From NCBI GenBank assembly GCA_964542875.1, contig CAZIWA010000135.1:1-15047 (forward strand): 15,047 nucleotides of DNA, given 5' to 3'. The notes under the pieces were generated by a model. That model was not told the DNA's origin. It did not search any database and saw nothing but the letters and a program-made list of their open reading frames with translations. How positions within the stretch are numbered: position 1 is the first letter of the stretch; each line of letters begins with the position of its first letter. Shown in pieces: positions 1-6,503 of this stretch. Origin of the DNA: CAZGOM01 sp964542875 (lineage in GTDB: Bacteria; Planctomycetota; Phycisphaerae; Phycisphaerales; Phycisphaeraceae). Both the position numbers and the translations under genes were made by a program.

Positions 1-126
1 GTTTACGCCCGAAACTCAACTCCCTCTACACTTCCCTGGCCTAATCTTTCGCTCACCCGATTTCCTTGACCACGCCGGTGGTTAAGCATGTCTTCATGCG
101 ACCCTTTTTGATAGCGCATGAAACAC

Positions 127-157
127 GACAGGCCTTGGCGCAATGCCAAGGCCTGTC
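127..157. terminator. Perfect 13-bp hairpin downstream of the SUKH gene, possible terminator
   Basis: A perfect inverted repeat pairs 127-139 (GACAGGCCTTGGC) with 145-157 around a five-base loop. It lies about 90 bases past the stop of the minus-strand SUKH gene, where a 3' end would be expected. On the minus strand it is followed only by a weak T-rich stretch (GTGTTTC), so it is not a textbook intrinsic terminator. It could be a terminator with a poor U-tract or an RNA-stabilising 3' hairpin. The rest of 1-245 shows no supported gene. Confidence 0.4.
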
Positions 158-245
158 TCAATCAAAATCAGTTCCCTTCACGCACCGTCATTCACGCTCT
201 CAATCCACTTTGGCAATCCCAAACTTGGACTCATGTTCAGTGTGT

Positions 246-839
246 TCACCCCTCCACTGGCCGTAACAACTTTCCATCCGAATCGGCTTGTGCCCCCGTT
301 GATGGCAACTGCGGAATCGGTCCATACTTCTTTACATAACGCTGATAGTCCAACCGGCTGTAGTCCACCATCGCCAAAAACCATTCTGAGAAACTCGGCC
401 GCTCTTCAATGAGCTGACCTGCAAACCAGAAAACTTTCCCTGCCTGGGAAGTGCCCGGTTTACCGATCATAAAAAGATCGATATCACGTGCTGAGACTGC
501 AAACGGCAAAAGTTCTGATCGCTCAAACCCGTATAACTCTTTGAAATCATCCAGAGAATTCACTAGTTCCGAAGCTCGTTCATATAACGGCCCCTCGACC
601 AGTTCATGCGTGCTCATAATGTCGACATCATGAAAATAGGCCTTCCATCCATTGGCATGTCGGAGAAAATCCCTGTGTTCCGGGTCAAGAGAAAATCCCA
701 ACGCCTCTTCACAGCGCTCGATTGCCTCTTTGCCGCCTCTGGGATTTGGGTAGTAATACTTCCAAAGATCCTCCACATCCGCCAAGCTTACGGTGGTCTT
801 AACCCTGACCGCTAACAATATTTCTTCTGTCCAATTCAT
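246..839 (-). CDS. SMI1/KNR4 (SUKH) family protein, putative orphan immunity protein
   Basis: The 197-residue soluble protein has the SUKH pattern. An acidic, charged N-terminal segment is followed around residues 38-70 by a helix with EEALGFSLDPEHRDFLRHANGW, here read as EEALGFSL then the L-P/D-x-x-x-x-FL-x-x-x-N-G hallmark. Later come a hydrophobic strand LLPFAVSARDIDLFMIG (about 112-128) and a Trp-rich VFWFAGQLIEERPSFSEWF segment. Known SUKH proteins are mostly immunity proteins that bind and neutralise secreted nuclease or other toxins encoded just upstream. Here no recognisable toxin is present, so it appears to be an orphan. The ATG is preceded by AAGGAG at good spacing. Its start overlaps the stop of the upstream 72-codon ORF in an ATGA. 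Base composition is visibly less GC-rich than the AST genes, which suggests acquired DNA. The family call is fairly secure; the role is inferred. Confidence 0.75.
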   Translation of the reverse strand: MNWTEEILLAVRVKTTVSLADVEDLWKYYYPNPRGGKEAIERCEEALGFSLDPEHRDFLRHANGWKAYFHDVDIMSTHELVEGPLYERASELVNSLDDFKELYGFERSELLPFAVSARDIDLFMIGKPGTSQAGKVFWFAGQLIEERPSFSEWFLAMVDYSRLDYQRYVKKYGPIPQLPSTGAQADSDGKLLRPVEG

Positions 840-1054
840 TGAAGATCTCCTTCATAGATGAACGTGTGGCTTGAACCCGATCCGATACCCTGTTGAACAC
901 TCCGCTCAGCACCCGACCTGATCACTTCGCCGGCCACCTGCGCCAGCCGCGTCTTTCTACCTCTACCAATGATGAAAAACAAAAAAGCCCCCACCGGCAC
1001 AAAACCGATAGGGACTTCATTGGTCTGTATTTGTCCGCCCAATTGCTGGTCCAT
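836..1054 (-). CDS. Doubtful 72-codon ORF upstream of the SUKH gene
   Basis: The ORF starts with an ATG placed directly after an in-frame TAG and has only a weak purine stretch (GAGAT) as ribosome binding site. Its stop overlaps the SUKH start (ATGA), which looks like translational coupling. However, its hydrophobic stretch VPIGFVPVGAFLFFII (about residues 15-30) is exactly the translation of an intrinsic terminator hairpin and its T-tract (981-1017), so much of the apparent membrane segment is a by-product of RNA structure. The C-terminal half (GRGRKTRLAQVAGEVIRSGAERSVQQ onward) looks more protein-like. It could be a decayed C-terminal fragment of a polymorphic toxin, matching the adjacent SUKH gene. 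It is either non-coding or a remnant; I would not assign a function. Confidence 0.3.
   Translation of the reverse strand: MDQQLGGQIQTNEVPIGFVPVGAFLFFIIGRGRKTRLAQVAGEVIRSGAERSVQQGIGSGSSHTFIYEGDLQ
981..1017 (-). terminator. Intrinsic terminator of the ast operon (minus strand)
   Basis: On the minus strand, 1016-1005 and 997-986 form a 12-bp stem around a seven-base loop, with three G-U wobbles and an extra closing A-U pair (1017/985). It is followed at once by a run of Ts, then TTTTTC. The wobbles become C-A mismatches on the plus strand, so the structure works only for minus-strand transcripts. It lies about 140 bases past the astB stop, the natural end of the AST operon, and inside the doubtful 72-codon ORF. 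Confidence 0.75.
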
Positions 1055-1104
1055 CTATCTCAGCGAATCGGATGTCCGTAAAAATACTTCACACTGGAGG
1101 GCAT

Positions 1105-1139
1105 AAGACCCAAAACTCAAGACCCAGAACACAGGACAA
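1105..1139. repeat. Degenerate tandem heptamer repeat (STRR-like)
   Basis: Five consecutive heptamers read AAGACCC, AAAACTC, AAGACCC, AGAACAC, AGGACAA, with consensus A-R-R-A-C-N-C. Equivalently, a 14-base unit is repeated at 1105-1118 and 1119-1132 with 12 of 14 bases identical. It lies between the astB stop and its terminator. It resembles the short tandemly repeated repetitive heptanucleotides described in cyanobacteria; function unknown. Confidence 0.5.
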
Positions 1140-1154
1140 CTCTTCCGCAACCCC

Positions 1155-2501
1155 CTACTCCCCAAACACATACCGCCTCCCAAACCCCAACACCTCCGAA
1201 ATCGCCTCCACCGTCTCCCGACTCTCTCGAATCAATCCCGGGTCCGCCAGATCCCCAGGCGCCAAACTCTCTCGGTACCGCTTCTCGATCAGCCGCTTCA
1301 AATTCCCGTAAAGCGTCTCCGTCAAAAACACGCCCTGATGGCAACGGCTCATCTCCTGCCGGGACATCGCCACCCGCAGCCGCAGGCACGCCGGCCCTCC
1401 TCCGTTGAACATGCTCTGCGTAAGCCCCACGTAACGCACCTCTTTCACCATCGGCGCCTTTTCCAAAATAAACTCCACCGCATCCCGCGCCTGCGCCATC
1501 CCCTTCACTTCGCTGGGTGCAACCATCACCAGCCCCCCATCGCTCCCGGTCACGATCTGGCTGTTGAATAAATAACTCCGCACTGCTTCTTCCAGCCCGA
1601 TCACGCCCTCGGGCACCTCCACCACATTCAGTTCCCCGGCCTCCAGCCGCGCATACGCCTCGGAAATCTCTTCCAGCGCCCGCTCCTGGTTTTCAAATGC
1701 CCGCGCATGCACCACCAGCAAATCCAGGTGGCTCATTGCGATCACATCGTTATGAAACACCCCTGCGTCGATGGCTTCCTGGTTCTGCTTGATGAACACG
1801 CTCTGCCCTGGCTCCAATCGATGCTGCCGCGCCACGCTTTGCGATCCCAGCAGCGTCTGCCTTCCCGGAAACCGCACCCCCGCCGCGCTCGTTCCCCGGT
1901 CACGTCCATATACAAACACCTCCACGCCCGGTTCCCCGTGCCCCGGCGCCAACCGCATGTGGTTCGCCGCGCCCTCATCCCCGGCATCCATCGCGCAAGG
2001 CAGCGCTGGGTGCACCGCAAAGCTCCGCTCATCGTTAAACACCCCGCGCAGCATCCGATACGTCTCTTGCGGCTCCACCGACCTGTGCAGATTGCTGATC
2101 AGGTTCGCCACCGTCATGTGCACCTTGTTACCGCCAGTGTCCGCACTGGGCGAAACCGTGCACGCATTCGCCGCCCACATCGAGGACGCGCTATACACCG
2201 ACGCCAGAAGTTCCGGTGAATCCGCCTGCGCGTCCTCCACCACCCGCGCATCGCTCCCCACAAACCCCAGTGCTCTCAATCTCCCCAGACTCGGCCGCAT
2301 CTGCGGCATAAACACCCCCTGCGCCACCCCCAGATCCACCATCAGCCGCATCTTCTCCAGGCCTTCCAGCGCCGCGCGCCTCGGGCTTGATACCCTGCTC
2401 TTGTGCTCCATCGACGCAATATTCCCCGTGCCCAGCCCCGCAAAGTTATGCGTCGGCCCCACCAGGCCATCGAAATTCACCTCAATGAATCCGTCATTCA
2501 T
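1155..2501 (-). CDS. astB: N-succinylarginine dihydrolase
   Basis: This cytosolic enzyme hydrolyses N2-succinylarginine to N2-succinylornithine, releasing two ammonia and one CO2, the second step of the AST arginine catabolic pathway. The protein is 448 residues, against 447 in E. coli. It opens with the family signature EVNFDGLVGPTHNFAGLGTGN and keeps the catalytic triad of the amidinotransferase fold: Glu176 in DEGAANH, His250 in DAGVFHND, and the nucleophile Cys372 in NGGGPACLR. MFNGGGPACLRLR and HQGVFLTE are also conserved. The start ATG overlaps the astD stop (ATGA, 2498-2501), with a GGTGG purine stretch inside the end of astD, so the pair is translationally coupled. It is the last gene of the operon. 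The call is secure. Confidence 0.96.
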   Translation of the reverse strand: MNDGFIEVNFDGLVGPTHNFAGLGTGNIASMEHKSRVSSPRRAALEGLEKMRLMVDLGVAQGVFMPQMRPSLGRLRALGFVGSDARVVEDAQADSPELLASVYSASSMWAANACTVSPSADTGGNKVHMTVANLISNLHRSVEPQETYRMLRGVFNDERSFAVHPALPCAMDAGDEGAANHMRLAPGHGEPGVEVFVYGRDRGTSAAGVRFPGRQTLLGSQSVARQHRLEPGQSVFIKQNQEAIDAGVFHNDVIAMSHLDLLVVHARAFENQERALEEISEAYARLEAGELNVVEVPEGVIGLEEAVRSYLFNSQIVTGSDGGLVMVAPSEVKGMAQARDAVEFILEKAPMVKEVRYVGLTQSMFNGGGPACLRLRVAMSRQEMSRCHQGVFLTETLYGNLKRLIEKRYRESLAPGDLADPGLIRESRETVEAISEVLGFGRRYVFGE

Positions 2502-3961
2502 AACACCACCCCTGGTAACAGTTTATCCGGCAGCGCCAGCACATCGCTCTTGAGCGTCGCCACCGGATAGGCGCAGTAATCCACTGCAAAATACCCCGAC
2601 GGCCGATGATTCCCCGACCAGCCCACCCCGCCAAACGCCATCGCACCCGAGGCACCCGTCGTCGGCCGGTTAAAGTTCACCACCCCCGCCTTCACTCGCG
2701 CGCTAAACACCTCAAACAACGCCGGATCATCACTCAGCAGCCCCGCCGCCAACCCGTATTTCGTCGCCCCCGCCGCCGTCAATGCCTCCTCAAACGTCTT
2801 GACTCTAATCACCCGCAGCAGCGGCCCAAACACCTCTTCATCCCCCATTTTTTCCGCTGGTATCCCCGTCACATCCATCAGCCCTGCCCTCAGCATCGCC
2901 CAATTCCCCCCCACCGGTTCCGCGCACACCAGCGGCCGCCCGCCCATCGCCATCAGCGCCGCCTGCGCGTCCATCACCTTCCGTCCCGCCTCCGGGGTGA
3001 TCACCGGCCCCATAAACACCTCCGGTCGCGCCTCGTGCGTCCCCACCGCCAGCGTCTTCATCGCCCCCACCAGTGTGTGCAGCAAGTCATCCCCCTCGGG
3101 CCCCGCGCTGATCACCAGCCGCCTCGCGCACGTGCACCGCTGCCCGCTGGTGATATACGCCGATTGCAGCACGTCATACGCCGCCGGCGTAATGTTCCCC
3201 GTCTGCCAAACCACAAGCGGATTATTCCCGCCCATCTCCAGCGCCAACACCTTCTCCGGCGTCTCGCAAAGCGCCTTGGCCAACAGCAGCCCCACCCGCC
3301 TGCTCCCCGTGAAATAAACCCCATCTACGCCCGGATGCGCCGCCAGTACGCCGCCGACATCTCCCCCGCCAATCACCGCGTTCAATACGCCATCGGGTAG
3401 CCCCGCCTCTTTCCAACGCTCACACATCCACCCCGCAGACAGCGGCGTAAGTTCGCTCGGCTTTAACACCACCGCATTACCCATCAGCAGCGCCGGCGCG
3501 ATGTGCCCATTGGGCAAATGCGCCGGCAGATTAAACGGCCCCAGCACCGCCACCACACCATGCGCGTGATACCGCGTCACCCCGCCTGCAATCGCTTTCT
3601 CTTCCAGCCGCTCCCGCGCCGCCTGCAGCGTCAGCGCGATCTTCCCCACCACCGTGTCCGCTTCAGTCAGCGCTTCCCAATTCGGCTTGCCCGTCTCCTG
3701 GCTGATCACCGTCGCCAGCCCTTGCCGATCTGCCTTCACAAGCTGCGCAAACCTCTCCAGCACCCCCGCCCGCGCCGCAATCCCCATCCTCACCCATGCC
3801 TCAAACGCCCCCCGTGCCGCCGCCACCGCCTTCTCCACATCCGTTAAGCCCGCCCACGCCCCTTCCCATACCACCTGTCCCGTCCCCGGACTCACGCGTT
3901 GATGCACCACGCCCGCCCCCGTCTGCCACCGCCCGTCGATCCAGACGCTCTGCTGCGTCAT
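2498..3961 (-). CDS. astD: N-succinylglutamate 5-semialdehyde dehydrogenase
   Basis: This is an NAD-dependent aldehyde dehydrogenase that oxidises succinylglutamate semialdehyde to succinylglutamate, the fourth AST step. From the ATG at 3961 the protein is 487 residues. Catalytic residues are visible: Asn144 in LGPFNLPAHLPNGHI, the general base Glu242 in LALEMGGNNPLV, and nucleophile Cys276 in SGQRCTCARR. The EMGGNNP and GQRCTCARR wording is typical of AstD rather than generic aldehyde dehydrogenases. An upstream in-frame ATG (3979) would add MKWRCV. I prefer 3961 because a perfect GGAGG lies six bases before it, inside that extension. It overlaps astB by four bases and follows astA after about 65 bases. 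The call is secure. Confidence 0.95.
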   Translation of the reverse strand: MTQQSVWIDGRWQTGAGVVHQRVSPGTGQVVWEGAWAGLTDVEKAVAAARGAFEAWVRMGIAARAGVLERFAQLVKADRQGLATVISQETGKPNWEALTEADTVVGKIALTLQAARERLEEKAIAGGVTRYHAHGVVAVLGPFNLPAHLPNGHIAPALLMGNAVVLKPSELTPLSAGWMCERWKEAGLPDGVLNAVIGGGDVGGVLAAHPGVDGVYFTGSRRVGLLLAKALCETPEKVLALEMGGNNPLVVWQTGNITPAAYDVLQSAYITSGQRCTCARRLVISAGPEGDDLLHTLVGAMKTLAVGTHEARPEVFMGPVITPEAGRKVMDAQAALMAMGGRPLVCAEPVGGNWAMLRAGLMDVTGIPAEKMGDEEVFGPLLRVIRVKTFEEALTAAGATKYGLAAGLLSDDPALFEVFSARVKAGVVNFNRPTTGASGAMAFGGVGWSGNHRPSGYFAVDYCAYPVATLKSDVLALPDKLLPGVVL

Positions 3962-4026
3962 CACACACCTCCATTTCAATCGGAACCGTCGGCTACTCCG
4001 CTTCTTCTCTCCCTTCCATCATCCCG

Positions 4027-5055
4027 TTACTTCTTCTCCCCACCTCCACAAGCCGCATACCGCACCTCATCCCCCACCTTCAATTCCAGCCCCGCTGCCG
4101 CCTCTTTCCCAATCACGATACCTTCGTCTTTCACCGCGATCGTCGCCCGCGCGCACCGCGAGTCAGCCCGCGTATTCATCACATGCATCGCCGTCCCTTC
4201 CGCCTCTCCATTCACCACTTCTTTCACCCGCCCAACCACCGACTCCTTCACGCTTCGAATCTCGTCCAGCTTCACCCGCATCACCGGCCCGGCCTCGAAA
4301 ATGTCCACCATGCCCGACCATTTAAACCCCTCGCTCTTAAGCAATTCCAAGGCTGGTTTGGTCTGCGTGTGCACTTCCCCGATCACCGCCTGCGCCTCAG
4401 CAGGCAGGATCGGCACATAAATCGGGTGTCTCGGCATCAGGTCCGCAATGAACTTTTTATTCACCAGGCTCAGTGCATCCGCCTTGGAAAAGTCCAGGTC
4501 GAAAAAGTGCTTCCCGATGGCTTCCCAAAACGGCGACCGCCCGTTTTCATCGATCACCCCGCGCATCTCCGCGATCACCACCGGGTCAAACCGCTCGGGG
4601 TTCTGCGCCATGTACAAAAACCGTGAAAGCGAAAGCAGTCGCCCGTTGCCGTGCACCCGAAAATCCGGATGCAGAAACAAGCTCCCGATCTCACACGGCC
4701 CGTTGTGCTCCGTCACCAGGTGCAGTGTCTTGATCTCCCGCCGAATCCCCAGTTCCGGCGATTGATGCACCACCGTCTCCACCCGGTAGCAGTAAAACGG
4801 CTCAAAACCGCCCACTTTCGACGCAATCCCCGATGTCCCCACCACCTTCCCCGTCTCCACATCCTCCAGCACAAACAAGTAGCTCTCCCCGCGAGGCCGC
4901 ACCGGCCTCTCCCCAAACGCCATCTCGCTCTCCTGCACCCGCTGCCTCAACAGCTCCACATCCCGCGACAGCGTCGTGAGCCCATACCCCGTCAAATGCG
5001 CCAGCTTGTGCAGCGCGTCCAGATCCGACATTTTTACAGGTCTTACAACTTGCAT
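4027..5055 (-). CDS. astA: Arginine N-succinyltransferase
   Basis: It transfers succinyl from succinyl-CoA to the alpha-amino group of arginine, committing it to the AST pathway. The protein is 342 residues, close to the E. coli enzyme. Recognisable blocks are MQVVRPVKMSDLDALHKLA at the start, the GNAT-like segment CEIGSLFLHPDFR-HGNGRLLSLSRFLYMA (about 121-150), VIAEMRGVIDENGRSPFWEAIGKHFF, the catalytic His229 in VIGEVHTQTKPA, and GFKWSGMVDIFEAGP. A single-chain enzyme is encoded, not the paired AruF/AruG arrangement of pseudomonads. A GTG three bases upstream is possible, but AGGAG lies six bases before the ATG and only three before the GTG. That AGGAG overlaps the aminotransferase stop (TAGGAG), so translation of the two is probably coupled. 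Confidence 0.95.
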   Translation of the reverse strand: MQVVRPVKMSDLDALHKLAHLTGYGLTTLSRDVELLRQRVQESEMAFGERPVRPRGESYLFVLEDVETGKVVGTSGIASKVGGFEPFYCYRVETVVHQSPELGIRREIKTLHLVTEHNGPCEIGSLFLHPDFRVHGNGRLLSLSRFLYMAQNPERFDPVVIAEMRGVIDENGRSPFWEAIGKHFFDLDFSKADALSLVNKKFIADLMPRHPIYVPILPAEAQAVIGEVHTQTKPALELLKSEGFKWSGMVDIFEAGPVMRVKLDEIRSVKESVVGRVKEVVNGEAEGTAMHVMNTRADSRCARATIAVKDEGIVIGKEAAAGLELKVGDEVRYAACGGGEKK

Positions 5056-5061
5056 CACTGG

Positions 5062-5067
5062 CTCCTA
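5062..5067 (-). promoter_or_regulatory. Ribosome binding site of astA overlapping the upstream stop codon
   Basis: On the minus strand the aminotransferase ends in TAG and the next bases make TAGGAG, so the stop codon shares its last two bases with the AGGAG for astA. The astA ATG follows six bases later. Ribosomes terminating on the aminotransferase can reinitiate at once on astA. Confidence 0.7.
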
Positions 5068-6450
5068 TCCCCGTGCAACCACGGAAAGGCAAGATTCCAC
5101 CACCCGGCACACTTCATCCACGTCCGCATCTGTCACCACCGCCGCTGCCGGCAAAAACCTCACCCGCATCGGCGAGCTCCCCGCCATGAACCCCATCACT
5201 CCCTCCTCAAACATCTTCAGCAGCAGCGCCTTCACCACCTTCTCACTCCCATCAAGCGGCGTAAACGCCACCATCCCCCCAATTCCATACGGCCCGTGCA
5301 CCCATCCCGGATGCCGTGCCCGAATCTCCTCAAACCGCTTTACAAAACGCTCATGCAATTCCATCACCCGTCCCCCAGGCCCATAAAGCCCGCCTTCGCG
5401 CATCCGGCTCACCACATGCCTCGCCGCATGCACCGACGCCGTCGCCCCCGTAAACGTTTGGCTGATTAATCCCGGCCCCGGCTTGTACGCATCGGAAAAA
5501 AGCGTCGCGCACACCTGCAGCATTTTGCCCACCGTCACGATGTCCAGCATCCCGTCCAACCCGAAATGCTGAAACCCAAACGCCCGCGATGTGCGCCCAA
5601 ACGTCTGCACTTCATCCCCGACCACACCAAGCCCAGCCGCTTTGATCTCCCCAATCAGTGCCTTAAAAAACACCTCCGACCCCGGGTAATACCCGCCTTC
5701 CCCCTGCACCAGTTCCATCCACATCCCCGCATGTCGGCCCGGGTGTCGCGCCAGATGTTCCCTCACCGTCTTCACCGCGGCGGCGGTGCTTTCCTCAGGC
5801 CGTGTCTCATCAAAAAATGGCACGTAATCCACCGCCAGCACCGTCGGCAGCCCCACCCGGTAAGCAGGCTTATCCGTGATCTGCGACAGCGCCAGCGTCC
5901 TCCCCGCAAACGCGTGTTCAAACGCCAGGATCCGGTCTGTCCCCGGCCGTTTGTGAAACAACAGCTTCAGCGCATTCTCATTGGCCATCGCGCCTGACGT
6001 CGTCAAAAAGCAATGCTCCAGCCTGCTCCCCGGCCCCGCCAGTGCCATCAATTCCGCGCACAGCTTTGCAGACTCCCCGTTCTGTTGCAGATTCCCCTGC
6101 ATCACCGTGTCTTGAATCGCTCCGTTGATCGACGCCGCGATCATTCCCGGATCGCTGTGCCCGAAAAAGTGCACCCCGATCCCCGTGATCATGTCGTACT
6201 TCACGCTCCCATCCGCCAGTTCCACCAGCGGCCCCCGCCCCACCCCGGACCCCAGATACGGAAAGTAAAGCGCCCCGGCACGTGCCTTGCCAAACTCCGC
6301 CAGCGTCGCTTCATACTCCGCCTTGAGCGCAGCATCCGCGGGCTTAATCCCTGTAAGCTTCTCAGACTGCTCACGCACCGCAGCCAGCAAAAGCTCCCGG
6401 GCCTCCGCCACCCGCTTATCCGCCGCCAGCATTTGCGCCTTGGTCTTCAC
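5065..6450 (-). CDS. Class III PLP aminotransferase, likely succinylornithine transaminase of the AST operon
   Basis: This fold-type I pyridoxal-phosphate aminotransferase of subgroup III probably converts succinylornithine plus 2-oxoglutarate to succinylglutamate semialdehyde plus glutamate, inferred from its position. Visible residues are the phosphate-binding TSGAMANE (151-158), the histidine and phenylalanine in FEHAFAGRT (177-185), Asp279 in VVGDEVQTFGRTSRAFGF, Schiff-base Lys309 in TVGKML, and TFTGATA (332-338). At 461 residues it is about 55 longer than E. coli AstC. The extra length is mainly an N-terminal helical region of about 55 residues before the fold begins. It lacks the AstC/ArgD wording around the lysine, so it is a divergent subgroup rather than an AstC orthologue. 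The start at 6450 is GTG with GAGG seven bases before it; an ATG at 6432 is an alternative. Aminotransferase class is certain; the substrate is inferred. Confidence 0.85.
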   Translation of the reverse strand: MKTKAQMLAADKRVAEARELLLAAVREQSEKLTGIKPADAALKAEYEATLAEFGKARAGALYFPYLGSGVGRGPLVELADGSVKYDMITGIGVHFFGHSDPGMIAASINGAIQDTVMQGNLQQNGESAKLCAELMALAGPGSRLEHCFLTTSGAMANENALKLLFHKRPGTDRILAFEHAFAGRTLALSQITDKPAYRVGLPTVLAVDYVPFFDETRPEESTAAAVKTVREHLARHPGRHAGMWMELVQGEGGYYPGSEVFFKALIGEIKAAGLGVVGDEVQTFGRTSRAFGFQHFGLDGMLDIVTVGKMLQVCATLFSDAYKPGPGLISQTFTGATASVHAARHVVSRMREGGLYGPGGRVMELHERFVKRFEEIRARHPGWVHGPYGIGGMVAFTPLDGSEKVVKALLLKMFEEGVMGFMAGSSPMRVRFLPAAAVVTDADVDEVCRVVESCLSVVARG

Positions 6451-6479
6451 TTTCCTGCCTCTTCTTTTGTGATTCTGTT

Positions 6480-6503
6480 CTTCGTGTCGTCGTGCCTTAG
6501 CGG
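6480..6503. repeat. Weak heptad-like repeat in the M20/aminotransferase gap
   Basis: The 53-base gap contains CTTCGTG, TCGTCGT and GCCTTAG in succession, with CGTG-like cores spaced eight and seven bases apart. On its own this would be weak. It is listed because other gaps of this window carry similar period-seven patterns. Confidence 0.22.

Noticed and set aside
86..99. Small hairpin GCATG-TCTT-CATGC followed by CCTTTTTG on the plus strand
   Set aside because: The stem is only five base pairs and no plus-strand gene precedes it, so a terminator call is not supported.
1707..2553. Long plus-strand open frames over astB
   Set aside because: They overlap the unambiguous astB gene in antisense and show low-complexity His/Arg/Pro translations without motifs or ribosome binding sites.
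3962..3979. Extended astD start at 3979
   Set aside because: The extension encodes MKWRCV from the ribosome binding site of the downstream ATG, and no binding site precedes it.
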